Shown: positions 1 to 8,281, counted from the stretch's first letter. The stretch is DNA of 32,333 nt from Halapricum sp. CBA1109 (GCF_009741825.1 NZ_WPCA01000015.1:1-32333); one strand, 5' to 3'. Made by a program: numbers and translations. The notes: generated by a model from the letters alone, not told the origin.

Positions 1-202
1 CGCCGAAGTCGACTTCGGCGGCGTACATCCCGACCGGCGGCGCGCGGACGCGCGTCCCGCCGTCTAGGTCGAGTCCGTACTGGAGGTTCGTCGGCCCGTC
101 GGTGTTTGCGAACGGTCCGGCGGGCACGAACATCACGACGCCGCTGACGATGAGGAATATCGCCAGCGCGACGATACGCCAGTTCTCCCGGAGGGCGCTC
201 AT
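1..202 (-). CDS. secD: SecD, protein-export membrane protein, N-terminal part (truncated by window edge)
   Basis: SecD partners SecF in the membrane complex that helps Sec-dependent protein export. Only the first 67 codons are present. They begin MSALRENWRIVALAIFL, giving one N-terminal membrane helix, followed by the start of the extracytoplasmic domain with the typical motif GLDLDGGTRV. The start codon (202-200) overlaps the secF stop in an ATGA, so the two are translationally coupled with secF first, the usual haloarchaeal order. The remainder lies off the left edge. Identification rests on the N-terminal motif and on the neighbour. Confidence 0.9.
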   Translation of the reverse strand, partial: MSALRENWRIVALAIFLIVSGVVMFVPAGPFANTDGPTNLQYGLDLDGGTRVRAPPVGMYAAEVDFG

Positions 203-1056
203 TTGGCCACCCCCTCGAACTTGTAGTAGCGAAGCAGGCTGAGGTTGAGCATATAGGTGTTCATCAGGTCAGCCGAGAGCCCGAACACGAGGATGATGCC
301 GATGTCGGGCAACAGCGGGACCCCCAGCGCGAACGAGACGATGGTCATCACGGTCATCGCCGCGAGCGACGTGAGCGTCATCGTCACACCGGTCTGCATC
401 GCGTTGTACGTCGACTCGTAGAACCCGCCGCGCCGGCGGAGGATATGGTTGTTCAACAGGATGTCGGAGTCGACCGAGTACCCGATCAACATCAGGAGGG
501 CGGCGACGGTCCCCAGCGTCAGGTTGATCCCGAAGATGTTCATCAGGGCGACGGGGATGACGATGTCGGAGAACGCCGAGATGACGACGGCGATGGAGGG
601 GATGAAGGTTCGGAACAGCGCGAACACGAGCAGCGCCATCCCGCCGAAGGCAACGGCGATACCGATCAGGGCGGTCCGCTGGCTGTCACCGCCGAACGAC
701 GCCGACCGCTCCTGTACCGATACCACCTCGTATCCGGCCGACTCGGCTGTCGACTCCAGTTGACTCGCGTCGGCCTCCTGTGTCTGGACGAGGTACTCGT
801 CGTCGTTCGAGATGGGCGTGACGGCGTCGTCCTGTACGTCGAAGGTGTCACGCACCTCGTCGATGGAGTCGCCCGTGGCGACCCGTAGTTCGGTTCCGCC
901 AGAGAAATCGAAACCGAGCTGTACCGGTGTGCCTGTGAGCACGAACGCGACTGCGATCACCAGCAGCGCCGCCCCCAGCACCCCTAAGGGTACTGCGGCG
1001 AGCTGGCGATTCGTGTACCGGTCGTAATCGATCTCCGGTACCTCGAACTCGACCAT
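199..1056 (-). CDS. secF: SecF, protein-export membrane protein
   Basis: SecF is the second RND-type subunit of the SecDF complex. The protein is 285 aa. It has one N-terminal helix, an extracytoplasmic domain beginning with the SecF motif LGFDFSGGTEL, and a C-terminal block of five helices that includes GYSVDSDILLNNHILR, the D-x-x-N region of SecD/SecF transporters. An upstream in-frame codon would add 13 residues. I chose the ATG at 1056 because the protein then begins MVEFEVPEIDY and a TATA-like TTATT lies about 25 nt upstream, as expected for a leaderless haloarchaeal transcript. The stop overlaps the secD start. Confidence 0.93.
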   Translation of the reverse strand: MVEFEVPEIDYDRYTNRQLAAVPLGVLGAALLVIAVAFVLTGTPVQLGFDFSGGTELRVATGDSIDEVRDTFDVQDDAVTPISNDDEYLVQTQEADASQLESTAESAGYEVVSVQERSASFGGDSQRTALIGIAVAFGGMALLVFALFRTFIPSIAVVISAFSDIVIPVALMNIFGINLTLGTVAALLMLIGYSVDSDILLNNHILRRRGGFYESTYNAMQTGVTMTLTSLAAMTVMTIVSFALGVPLLPDIGIILVFGLSADLMNTYMLNLSLLRYYKFEGVAK

Positions 1057-1122
1057 GGGCGAGGGTGGTAGACGCCCGTGAATAAGTCTTCCCAAGTATC
1101 GCCGCTACGTGGGGGGCTCCGC

Positions 1123-1596
1123 TCAGTTCGGCAGGTATCGGACGCTGACGACGCCGTCCGCGGCCCTGATCTCGACGCGGTCGACCCCGAGGCGTGCCGC
1201 CCGCGCCACCGTCTCCGGGTCCTCGCGCACGTCCGCGACGGCCTGTTCGGTCGTCTCCTCGGGGACCGTCAGGACGTGTATCTCGCCCTCTCCGGCCCGC
1301 TCGCGTCGGGTCAGCTCCCCGACGCCCTGCTCCGTGGCGATGTCCCGCTCCTGTTTGGTCGGCGGTTCGGGACTCTCCTCGACGGGGATCGACCGCCGGT
1401 CGTCGACGGCCCGGAGCCGCCACGCGACGTCGATATCGCCCGCCGATTCCAGCGTCGCTGTCAGCACCTCGCCCTGTTCTAGCGGCGGGTCGGCCTGTTC
1501 GGCCAGCGCGTGGACCTGCCGGTCGGATACGTCCGTCAGCGTCGCCGCTCCCTCGTCGCCGTGGGTCACGAGAAAGGTTCCCGTCTTCGTCTCCAT
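1123..1596 (-). CDS. Conserved haloarchaeal protein (probably DUF5812)
   Basis: A 157-aa acidic soluble protein with no signal peptide or membrane segment. It starts METKTGTFLVTHGDEG and ends with a beta-rich segment (VDRVEIRAADGVVSVRYLPN). From memory it resembles the haloarchaeal family named DUF5812, which is often found beside secDF; the name is not verified here. It lies 66 nt upstream of secF on the same strand and has a weak CAAACTT box about 27 nt before its own start. The function is unknown. The location suggests co-inheritance with secDF rather than a demonstrated role in export. Confidence 0.75.
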   Translation of the reverse strand: METKTGTFLVTHGDEGAATLTDVSDRQVHALAEQADPPLEQGEVLTATLESAGDIDVAWRLRAVDDRRSIPVEESPEPPTKQERDIATEQGVGELTRRERAGEGEIHVLTVPEETTEQAVADVREDPETVARAARLGVDRVEIRAADGVVSVRYLPN

Positions 1597-1635
1597 ACCC
1601 AGCGTTCGTGGCTCGGAAGTTTGGGACTTTCGAGT

Positions 1636-2181
1636 TCAGCGCAACACCCGGTGGAGCAGGTACATCACGAGGGCGACGGCCGCCGGCGGGACGAGGCCGT
1701 AGATGGGGTCCAGTCCGTAGAGGAACTCGACGACCGAGGCGGTCACGCCCGACCCCTCGGGGTCCCGCCGCAGACCCGACGGCGCGGATGCGACGAGCAA
1801 CACGTACAGCGATCCCAGATAGACGTACCCGACGGCCGCGAGTCCGAAGTCGTACCGCGACGGCGACGACCCCGTTCCCCGGCGGTGTCGGCGGGCGACC
1901 GACAGCACCGGCGCGATGATCGGAACCACCACCGCCAGCGCGACGACGATGTAGAAGCTTCGGGAGAAGGTGAACACGCCGGCTCCGGCGCTGGCGGTCG
2001 ATCCAACGAGGTTCACCAGCGCGAGGAGGAACGTGACCGCGATGGCCAGCGCCGCCAGTCCGCCGACGACGGCGTACGACCGGAACAGCCGCGACTCGCT
2101 CGCCCGGAAGGCATACGGGAAGGCACCGAAGATGCCGCCGTAGCTGTCGTCGCCGTCCGTCGCCGCCGCCGTCTCTGTCAT
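1636..2181 (-). CDS. Conserved haloarchaeal four-helix membrane protein
   Basis: A 181-aa integral membrane protein of unknown function. After an Ala/Thr/Asp-rich cytoplasmic start (MTETAAATDGDD) and a segment AFPYAFRASESRLFRSY there are four hydrophobic stretches, the last just before the C-terminal MYLLHRVLR. An in-frame extension to 2514 is rejected because it runs antisense through the neighbouring protease. The ATG at 2181 sits 27 nt downstream of a good TTTAATTC box (2204-2211), so the message is probably leaderless. It is divergent from the CPBP protease and 39 nt upstream of the DUF5812-like gene, so it may head that small operon. Confidence 0.75.
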   Translation of the reverse strand: MTETAAATDGDDSYGGIFGAFPYAFRASESRLFRSYAVVGGLAALAIAVTFLLALVNLVGSTASAGAGVFTFSRSFYIVVALAVVVPIIAPVLSVARRHRRGTGSSPSRYDFGLAAVGYVYLGSLYVLLVASAPSGLRRDPEGSGVTASVVEFLYGLDPIYGLVPPAAVALVMYLLHRVLR

Positions 2182-2203
2182 CGTCCGCTCTTGGACCGAC
2201 ACC

Positions 2204-2246
2204 GAATTAAACGGCGTGGTCGCGGCCGCATCACAGTCCATAACAA
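2204..2246. promoter_or_regulatory. Divergent promoter pair
   Basis: The 88-nt gap between two divergent genes contains one TATA-like box for each direction. TTTAATTC (minus strand, 2204-2211) is centred 27 nt before the ATG at 2181. CATAACAA (plus strand, 2239-2246) is centred 27 nt before the ATG at 2270. This spacing is what leaderless haloarchaeal transcripts show, and it fixes both starts. Confidence 0.6.
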
Positions 2247-2269
2247 CCGCCCAGCCCGGAGAGGTAGAT

Positions 2270-3085
2270 ATGGAAGCGGAATCGACGGGGCCGGGCGGCG
2301 TGCCGACGCCCGCCGACCGGGCCCGCGTCGTCGGACAGGTCCTGCTCGTCGCGCTGGCCGGACTCCTCGTGGGTTCGATACTGTACAGCGCTGTCGCAAG
2401 GATCGGGGCGTCGTTCGGGCTCGTCACGATCACCGATTCGGGACGACTCGACACCCCGGTCGTCGTCCAGTTCTCGGTCACCGTCGTCTTCTCCGGTATC
2501 GGACTCGCTCTCACGACCGCCGGCTACCTCTACGCCCGGTCGGAGCCGCTCTCGTTTCTCGACGTCTCCGTGCCGTCGCTTCGGGACGTAGGATACACCG
2601 TCGGCGGCCTCCTCGGCCTGTTCACGTTGTCGGTCGTCGTCTCGCTTTTGTTCCAGTTTCTCGGCGTCCAGTCCGCCCCGAGCGGCATCGAGACGACCGT
2701 TCGGGAGACGGGCGCGACCGGCGCGTTGCTCGTGCTGGCGGTGTTGTCGATACTGATCATCGGTCCCGGCGAGGAACTCGTCTACCGGAACGTCATCCAA
2801 AAGCGGCTGTACGACCTGTTCCCACGGGGACAGGCTATCCTCCTCGCCAGCGTCGTCTTCGCGGCCGTCCACGTCCTCCAGTATCTCAACTCCGATCCGC
2901 TGCAGACGCTGAGCGCGCTGTCGGTGGTGTTCGTCCTCGCGTTGGTACTCGGGTTCGTCTACGAACGCACGGAGAACGTCGTCGTCCCCGCCGTCGTCCA
3001 CGGCCTGTTCAACGCTACCCAGTTCCTGTTGCTGTACGTCCAGATCACCTACGACCTCCAGCCGGCGCTGTTGATGCCCGTCTGA
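2270..3085 (+). CDS. CPBP-family intramembrane metalloprotease
   Basis: A 271-aa membrane protein of the CPBP/Abi (CAAX-type) glutamic protease family, which cleaves membrane-associated substrates. The three family motifs are intact: EELVYR (E168, E169, R173), FAAVH (H201) and HGLFN (H244, N248). About seven to eight helices surround them. The ATG at 2270 is preferred over the in-frame start at 2216 because a TATA-like CATAACAA is 27 nt upstream and the protein then starts MEAESTGPGG. The natural substrate cannot be inferred; bacterial relatives serve in CAAX processing, bacteriocin immunity or protein secretion. Confidence 0.88.
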   Translation: MEAESTGPGGVPTPADRARVVGQVLLVALAGLLVGSILYSAVARIGASFGLVTITDSGRLDTPVVVQFSVTVVFSGIGLALTTAGYLYARSEPLSFLDVSVPSLRDVGYTVGGLLGLFTLSVVVSLLFQFLGVQSAPSGIETTVRETGATGALLVLAVLSILIIGPGEELVYRNVIQKRLYDLFPRGQAILLASVVFAAVHVLQYLNSDPLQTLSALSVVFVLALVLGFVYERTENVVVPAVVHGLFNATQFLLLYVQITYDLQPALLMPV

Positions 3086-3090
3086 CGGGG

Positions 3091-3098
3091 TTTTATGC
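3091..3098 (+). promoter_or_regulatory. TATA-like box for the 50-aa ORF
   Basis: TTTTATGC is centred 27-28 nt before the ATG at 3122 and immediately follows the stop of the protease gene. It supports independent, leaderless transcription of the very short gene downstream. Confidence 0.5.
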
Positions 3099-3121
3099 TA
3101 TGGCACAGCGTACCAAAGGGT

Positions 3122-3274
3122 ATGCCGACCCGGTACACGGTTGTCTGTGACGACGAGTCGGCCCAGGAGATAGCACGACTAGCCCGGGAGAACGATCTGA
3201 CGGAGGCCGCGGTGGTGGGCCAACTCGTCGACCTCGGGCTCGACGTGGCGCTGGCCGAGACGGAGTATCCCTAG
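3122..3274 (+). CDS. Small 50-aa protein, possibly ribbon-helix-helix-like
   Basis: A 50-codon ORF (MPTRYTVVCDDESAQEI... ending AETEYP). A short beta-like stretch (TRYTVVCDDE) precedes two predicted helices (AQEIARLARENDL and EAAVVGQLVDLGLDVAL). That size and order resemble CopG/ribbon-helix-helix DNA-binding proteins, although the family is not proven. Codon choice is haloarchaeal (GC-rich third positions) and a TATA-like box is correctly spaced, so I regard it as a real gene. Its TAG stop overlaps the TAG stop of the convergent nob1 gene through the palindrome CTAG. Confidence 0.65.
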   Translation: MPTRYTVVCDDESAQEIARLARENDLTEAAVVGQLVDLGLDVALAETEYP

Positions 3275-3729
3275 GCCGGGTTCTTCCGGGAGAGGGAACT
3301 CCCACAGACCGGACACCGGTCGCGGTTCTCGTCGAACTCCCGGCCACAGCCGGCACACTGGAAGCGCCACTCCCGCTGTTCGTCGATACCGTCCTGCGCG
3401 ATCACCTCGACGTCGACGTCGAGGTGCTGGGCGACGTTCTGCATCGCGTAGTCGTCGGTGACCAATCGGCCGTCGAGTTCGAACGCGGCGGCGACGAGGC
3501 GAACGTCGGTCCGGGAGAGCTCCGCGAGGTCTCCCGTCTCCTCGGCCGCGCGCTCGATTCGTTCGACCGCCTCCGCTTCGGGGATGTGGAGGTGCATCCC
3601 CGAGCCTTCCAGCGCGTCGAAGCGGTAGGAGGCTTCGCCTTCCAGTTCCTCTCGCACCAGCGGGATAGAGGCTATCTTCCGGTCGGTGTGGTACTCGTTG
3701 ATAAACGCCGAGGAGTCGAGGACGAACAT
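3271..3729 (-). CDS. nob1: NOB1-type ribosome-maturation endonuclease (PIN domain plus zinc ribbon)
   Basis: NOB1 cleaves the 3' end of pre-16S rRNA in the last step of small-subunit maturation. The 152-aa protein has an N-terminal PIN domain starting MFVLDSSAFI (catalytic D5), with further acidic positions around E28, D75 and D92-D93. A C-terminal zinc ribbon follows, with C125/C128 and C139/C142 (CAGC...CPVC). Length and order match archaeal NOB1. The start codon directly abuts the TAA stop of the upstream PRC-barrel gene, so the two are co-transcribed, as is common in archaea. Nothing looks damaged. Confidence 0.93.
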   Translation of the reverse strand: MFVLDSSAFINEYHTDRKIASIPLVREELEGEASYRFDALEGSGMHLHIPEAEAVERIERAAEETGDLAELSRTDVRLVAAAFELDGRLVTDDYAMQNVAQHLDVDVEVIAQDGIDEQREWRFQCAGCGREFDENRDRCPVCGSSLSRKNPA

Positions 3730-3969
3730 TTACCGGTCGATGATCATGTGGTCTTTGACGGCGCTGACGCGGCTGACCGGGATGAGCAACCGGCCGTTGT
3801 CGTTGTACTCGAACTCGGTGTCGCCGATGTGTTCGTCCGGTTCGACGACGAGGTTCGACAGCGCGCCGGATTCGAGGTCCATCGTGATGTTGTACAACAT
3901 CCCCAGTTCGGCACCGTCGCTCCCCATCACGGCCTTCCCCGAGAGGTTCTCCGCGAGTATCTCTGCCAT
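3730..3969 (-). CDS. PRC-barrel domain protein
   Basis: A 79-aa PRC-barrel protein (MAEILAENLSGKAVMGSDG...). PRC barrels are small beta-barrels found in photosynthetic reaction centre H subunits and in the ribosome maturation factor RimM. Short archaeal forms are commonly linked with RNA-processing or ribosome genes. The stop codon is immediately followed by the nob1 ATG, so the pair is an operon and a ribosome-maturation role is a reasonable inference. A CATATAAA box (minus strand, 3992-3999) lies 27 nt before the start, indicating a leaderless transcript for the operon. Confidence 0.88.
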   Translation of the reverse strand: MAEILAENLSGKAVMGSDGAELGMLYNITMDLESGALSNLVVEPDEHIGDTEFEYNDNGRLLIPVSRVSAVKDHMIIDR

Positions 3970-4066
3970 ACGGTCGGTTACCCAGTCATATCATATAAAC
4001 GCCACGGGCTTGTCTGACGCTCGGACCGTCCAAACGGTTTTTCGCGTGGAACCCCCATCGAGATTG

Positions 4067-4636
4067 ATGGACAGACGCACCTACCTCACGACCGGCCTCG
4101 CCGCCGTCTCGCTCGGCGTCGCCGGCTGTTCCGGTGGCGACGAGACGACGGACGGCGACGGGACGACGGCCGACGGGGCGGACCCGACCGAGACGCCCGA
4201 CGAGGTGACGGCACCCACGACGACCGACGACTCGACGCCCGAACCCACCGACGAGCCAACACCCGAACCGACCGACGAACCCACACCCGAACCGACTGCG
4301 GAGCCGACGGACACGGCCACGCCCGAACCGACGCCGGAGTCGGTCGCACAGGTCGTCACCGTCGCCGCGGACGGACAGCTACAGTTCGCGCCCGAGTCGT
4401 TCACGATCAGCGCCGGCGACACCGTCCGCTGGGAGTGGGCCGCCGGCGGGCACAACGTCGTTCCGGACGGGACACCGGCCGACAGCGACTGGAGCGGGTC
4501 TCCCGGCGCGCCGGGCGAGACGCTCTCGGGCGGGGACACCTACGAGTACACGTTCGACGTCGCCGGCGAGTACAGCTACTACTGCAACCCACACCGGAGC
4601 GCCGGGATGGACGCGTCGTTCACCGTCGAGGAGTGA
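4067..4636 (+). CDS. Halocyanin-type blue copper lipoprotein
   Basis: A 189-aa secreted lipoprotein carrying electrons outside the membrane. It begins MDRRTYLTTGLAAVSLGVAG followed by lipobox Cys21, a Tat-type signal for lipid anchoring. Residues about 25-92 form a Thr/Pro/Glu/Asp linker with the repeated unit TPEPTDEP. The plastocyanin-like domain (about 95-189) has all four type I copper ligands: H129 (GGHNVV), C173, H176 (YYCNPH) and M181. An in-frame extension upstream to 3686 is rejected because it runs antisense through the PRC-barrel and nob1 genes and would bury the Tat signal. The physiological partner is not visible nearby. Confidence 0.92.
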   Translation: MDRRTYLTTGLAAVSLGVAGCSGGDETTDGDGTTADGADPTETPDEVTAPTTTDDSTPEPTDEPTPEPTDEPTPEPTAEPTDTATPEPTPESVAQVVTVAADGQLQFAPESFTISAGDTVRWEWAAGGHNVVPDGTPADSDWSGSPGAPGETLSGGDTYEYTFDVAGEYSYYCNPHRSAGMDASFTVEE

Positions 4637-4649
4637 GCAACAGTCCTCG

Positions 4650-6113
4650 TCAGCGCGAGGAGATAGTGTTGACCGCCGGCACGAGGTTCGTGACACAGTT
4701 ACACTCCTCACAGTCCTCACATCCGGCCGCGAGACTGACTTGGACGATTGGGGTGTCTAAGGACACGACCGTCGCCTGCACCGACTCCGCGTCGGCGTCG
4801 ACGGACCCGTCGGCGAGTGCGACCTGCATCTCGCGCCCGGTCTGTGGGTTCCGTTCGCCGACGACCGTGGCGGCCTGCGCCGCCAACTCCTCCCGACCCG
4901 CTTCTCCGCGGTGATGGGCCGGCAGGAACGACAGCGCCCGCTCGCTCAGCTCGCCGTCGTAGACGAGCGAGCCGAGCCGGCTCCGCTCGCGGGTCAGCCC
5001 CGAACTGATCGTCCGGCGCATCTCCTCGACACTGCGGTCGTGCTCGACGCTATTGAGTTCGGGCGCGCCCTCGGCGACGAGCATCGTCACGGCGTTGTGA
5101 TACAGCGCGTTGTCGTCGACGACCCACCCGCCGGCGACGACGTACTGGTCGTCGTGACGGACCCGACGAACGTACAGCAACGCTGGCATCGCTACCGGGC
5201 AGTCCTCGGGCTTTGCCGCCACCGGCAGGACGACCGTCCCCGAGGCGTCGCTCTCGCCTTGGACCCTGTTGTCGCCCCACGCGTACAAGCCGCCGCCGTT
5301 GCCGCGGCTGACAGTCCCGTTGGCGATGTAGACTCCCTCGTCGGTGGTCCCGTTCCCGTCACCGTCGTCGTCGATTTCGCCGCGGACACTCGGGTCGAGG
5401 GCCGAACTGACGTTGCTGAACCGACCCTTGTATCCCAGCGCTAGCAACTGCTCGTTCGGGTTGTACGGGCCGGTCGTCCCCGACGGAAACGGCCACTCGA
5501 TGGTCGCCGCGAGTCTCGGTTCGTCGCGACCCCACGAGTACACCGTCCCCTCGGAATCGTCGGCTCGACCGGTGAGATACTGTAGGATCCGGTCGGGCGT
5601 CAGTTTATCCAGGAGACTGTCGCCGTCCTCGCCGAGTCGGGCGTCCGGCACGCTGAGGACGAACCGCTCGCCGATGGTGGCCTCACCGTCGAGGTAGGCG
5701 GCCAGTTCCGCTCCGTCGTCGATGCCGTCGCCGTCGCTGTCCTCGTCGTCGGCTATCGACCTGTTCGAACGGCCCGCGTTGTGGTTGGCCACCCGCAGTC
5801 GCGACGTGGTGACGTACGCCGAGAGGTCGACCGACGAGTCGAGACCCTCCCGCTCACCGGAGATCGTGATCGGAACGTGCGTGACGTCGTAGTCGGTTTC
5901 GACCCGACTCCCCTCCGGACGACTGTCTCCGCCGTAGAACGCGGCCGGCGTCGCAAACCTGTTCCTCACGGCCGCCGCCGCGGCGTCGTCGACCAGCCCG
6001 TCTATGGCGTCCGTACAGCCCGCTAGCCCGGCGAGACCCAGTCCCGCCCCCGTCGCGAGCACCGTTCGCCTCGTCACGTTCGGTTGTTTCTCCCCCAACA
6101 TATCATCTACCAT
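4650..6113 (-). CDS. Large Tat lipoprotein with calcium-loop motifs and C-terminal Cys cluster, function unknown
   Basis: A 487-aa protein I cannot assign to a family. The N-terminus (RRTVLATGAGLGLAGLAGC) is a Tat signal with a lipobox, so it should be anchored outside the cell. Two Asp/Gly-rich loops, DEDSDGDGIDDG near residue 125 and DDDGDGNGTTDEG near residue 250, look like EF-hand or thrombospondin-type calcium sites. The C-terminus carries a compact cysteine group (CEDCEECNC), which could be a disulfide or metal site. The ATG at 6113 lies 27 nt from a TATA-like box at 6136-6144, supporting this start over the later Met. It is convergent with the halocyanin gene, 13 nt away. Confidence 0.8.
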   Translation of the reverse strand: MVDDMLGEKQPNVTRRTVLATGAGLGLAGLAGCTDAIDGLVDDAAAAAVRNRFATPAAFYGGDSRPEGSRVETDYDVTHVPITISGEREGLDSSVDLSAYVTTSRLRVANHNAGRSNRSIADDEDSDGDGIDDGAELAAYLDGEATIGERFVLSVPDARLGEDGDSLLDKLTPDRILQYLTGRADDSEGTVYSWGRDEPRLAATIEWPFPSGTTGPYNPNEQLLALGYKGRFSNVSSALDPSVRGEIDDDGDGNGTTDEGVYIANGTVSRGNGGGLYAWGDNRVQGESDASGTVVLPVAAKPEDCPVAMPALLYVRRVRHDDQYVVAGGWVVDDNALYHNAVTMLVAEGAPELNSVEHDRSVEEMRRTISSGLTRERSRLGSLVYDGELSERALSFLPAHHRGEAGREELAAQAATVVGERNPQTGREMQVALADGSVDADAESVQATVVSLDTPIVQVSLAAGCEDCEECNCVTNLVPAVNTISSR

Positions 6114-6135
6114 ACTATCCCCGAAGACGCCGAAG

Positions 6136-6144
6136 TATGTATAC
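6136..6144 (-). promoter_or_regulatory. TATA-like box for the 487-aa lipoprotein
   Basis: GTATACATA on the minus strand is centred 27 nt before the ATG at 6113, inside an AT-rich stretch (6136-6170) that stands out from the GC-rich surroundings. It supports a leaderless transcript and the choice of the first Met. Confidence 0.5.
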
Positions 6145-6322
6145 TAGATCATTAATAATTGCAAATAGGCACGATAGTAGCGACACGCTACTCGGACTGC
6201 CGATTCGCCGTGGACTGGGTAGGGGATCACACAGCGGTCCGGCTCCGGCGGCGAATCGGCTATCATCGGTTTAAATGCCGGCGTCGACTCCCTACACACA
6301 AGATTCTCTCCGGGTGGTCACC

Positions 6323-8134
6323 ATGTCTGACACCGACTCCGACGCCGACGCGTCACCGACAGGCCAGCTTCGCACCCCCATCGTCGCCGTTCTCGGTCAC
6401 GTCGACCACGGCAAGACGACGCTGCTCGACACGATCCGCGGCTCCGCGGTCACCGAGGGCGAGGCGGGGGCGATAACCCAGCACATCGGCTCGACGGCCG
6501 TCCCGCTCTCGGTCATCTCCGAGTTGGCGGGGGACCTCGTCGACCCGACTGATTTCGACCTCCCCGGGCTGTTGTTCATCGACACGCCCGGCCACCACTC
6601 GTTCTCGACGCTGCGCTCCCGCGGCGGTGCCTTGGCGGACATCGCCATCCTCGTCGTCGACGTCAACGACGGCTTCCAGCCCCAGACGATGGAGGCCATC
6701 GACATCCTCCAGCGCACCCAGACCCCCTTCGTCGTCGCCGCGAACAAGGTGGACACCCTCCCCGGGTGGAACCCCGGCGAGACCGAACCCATCCAAGGGG
6801 CCATCGCCCGGCAGGCCGACCGCGTCGAATCCGACCTCAACGAGAACCTCTACGAAATCATCGGCCAGCTCTCGGACAACGGCTTCACCGCCGATATGTA
6901 CTGGCGCGTCCAGAACTTCCAGAACAACATCGGCGTCGTCCCCGTCTCGGCCATCACCGGCGAGGGCATCCCGGACCTCCTGACGGTCCTGATGGGCCTC
7001 TCCCAGCGCTTTCTCAAGGAGGGGATGGCCATCGACGTCGCCGGCCCCGGCGCGGGGACCGTCCTCGAAGTCACCGAGGAGCGCGGGTTCGGGACGACGC
7101 TCGACGCCGTCGTCTACGACGGCACCATCGCCGAGGGCGACCAGATAGTCGTCGGCGGCGTCACCGAACCCATCGTCACCGAGGTCCGGGCGCTGCTCAA
7201 GCCGCGCCCGATGGCCGAGATACGGACCGAAAAGCAGTTCGAGAAGGTCGACTCCGTCGCGGCCGCCGACGGCGTGAAGATAGCCGCACCCGACCTGGAC
7301 GACGCGATGGCCGGCGCGCCGATCCGCGTCGTCCGCGACCGTGATCTCGACGGCGTGATCGAGGCCGTCCAAGCCGAACTCGCCGAGATAGAGGTCACCA
7401 CCGAGGAGGAGGGCATCACCGTCAAAGCCGACACGCTCGGCTCGCTGGAAGCCATCTCCTCGACCCTCCAGGAGGAGGAGATCCCGATCATGCACGCCGA
7501 GGTCGGCGACGTGGCCCCGCGGGACGTCCGGATGGCCGACACCGCCGGCGAGGACACTAACCGCACGGTGTTGGCGTTCAACGTCGACGTCCTCGAAGAC
7601 GCGCGCACCTTGGCCGAACAGGAGGACGTCCGCCTCTTCGAGGACGACGTGATCTACCAGTTGATCGAGGACTACCAGCAGTACGTCGAGGAGGTAGAAC
7701 GCGCCCAGCAGGACCAGATTCTGGAGAACATCACGCGCCCGGCCCGCTTCGAGATTCTCCCCGACCACACCTTCCGCCAGTCCGGTCCCGCGGTCGTCGG
7801 CGTCGAGGTGCAGGGCGGCCTGCTCCGGCGGAACGTCAACGTCGGCCGCTTCGAGGACGGCGAGTTCGACCGCGTGGGGACGCTGAAGACCATCCAAGAC
7901 GAGGGCGAGGACGTCGACGAGGCCCGCCGCAGCGACCGCGTGGCCGTCTCCATCGAGGGCCCGACCGTCGGCCGACAGATCGAGGAAGGCGAACAGCTCT
8001 GGGTCGAGATTCCCGAGAAACACGCCAAGATCCTCGAACAGGAACTCCGCGAGGAGATCACGTCCGGCGAGCGCGAGACGCTCAAACAGTACCTCGACGA
8101 ACACCGGAAACGAGACCCGTTCTGGGGGAAGTAA
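6323..8134 (+). CDS. infB: Translation initiation factor aIF5B (InfB/IF-2 family)
   Basis: This GTPase promotes subunit joining in archaeal translation initiation. The 603-aa protein has all G-domain motifs: GHVDHGKT (25-32), DTPGH (87-91) and NKVD (141-144). Domains II-IV follow, including the C-terminal region ending KRDPFWGK. Length matches archaeal aIF5B, which lacks the long bacterial IF-2 N-terminus. I chose the ATG at 6323: a TATA-like GGTTTAAAT at about 6268-6276 would give a short leader of roughly 25 nt, with a GGTGG just upstream as a possible Shine-Dalgarno. The alternative start at 6275 overlaps that box. It is one of the few leadered genes here. Confidence 0.96.
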   Translation: MSDTDSDADASPTGQLRTPIVAVLGHVDHGKTTLLDTIRGSAVTEGEAGAITQHIGSTAVPLSVISELAGDLVDPTDFDLPGLLFIDTPGHHSFSTLRSRGGALADIAILVVDVNDGFQPQTMEAIDILQRTQTPFVVAANKVDTLPGWNPGETEPIQGAIARQADRVESDLNENLYEIIGQLSDNGFTADMYWRVQNFQNNIGVVPVSAITGEGIPDLLTVLMGLSQRFLKEGMAIDVAGPGAGTVLEVTEERGFGTTLDAVVYDGTIAEGDQIVVGGVTEPIVTEVRALLKPRPMAEIRTEKQFEKVDSVAAADGVKIAAPDLDDAMAGAPIRVVRDRDLDGVIEAVQAELAEIEVTTEEEGITVKADTLGSLEAISSTLQEEEIPIMHAEVGDVAPRDVRMADTAGEDTNRTVLAFNVDVLEDARTLAEQEDVRLFEDDVIYQLIEDYQQYVEEVERAQQDQILENITRPARFEILPDHTFRQSGPAVVGVEVQGGLLRRNVNVGRFEDGEFDRVGTLKTIQDEGEDVDEARRSDRVAVSIEGPTVGRQIEEGEQLWVEIPEKHAKILEQELREEITSGERETLKQYLDEHRKRDPFWGK

Positions 8135-8249
8135 CCCGCCGTTCTCTCGCCGTTCGCTTCCACCGCCCGGTAGCCGCCGCTGTCCGCCGCGCTCGCGTTC
8201 GCTTTCCGCTCGCTACCCACCCGTCCCCCGATATCTGCCCGAGTAATAA

Positions 8250-8259
8250 TATTTAATTA
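8250..8259 (+). promoter_or_regulatory. TATA-like box for the 62-aa membrane protein
   Basis: TATTTAATTA is centred 27 nt before the GTG at 8282. The preceding 8135-8249 stretch, downstream of infB, contains no ORF I would support. Confidence 0.6.
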
Positions 8260-8281
8260 GGCGGCGCGACACGGTTCAGAC

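Noticed and set aside
1510-3150. A 546-codon plus-strand open frame
   Set aside because: It crosses three better genes and consists of Arg-rich low-complexity sequence.
4240-4340. Short DNA repeats in the halocyanin gene as a possible CRISPR or regulatory repeat
   Set aside because: They encode the in-frame TPEPTDEP protein linker and have no spacers. No CRISPR-like array is seen anywhere in the window.
6353-8104. A 583-codon minus-strand open frame inside infB
   Set aside because: It is the antisense shadow of aIF5B, common in GC-rich genes, with no recognisable domain.
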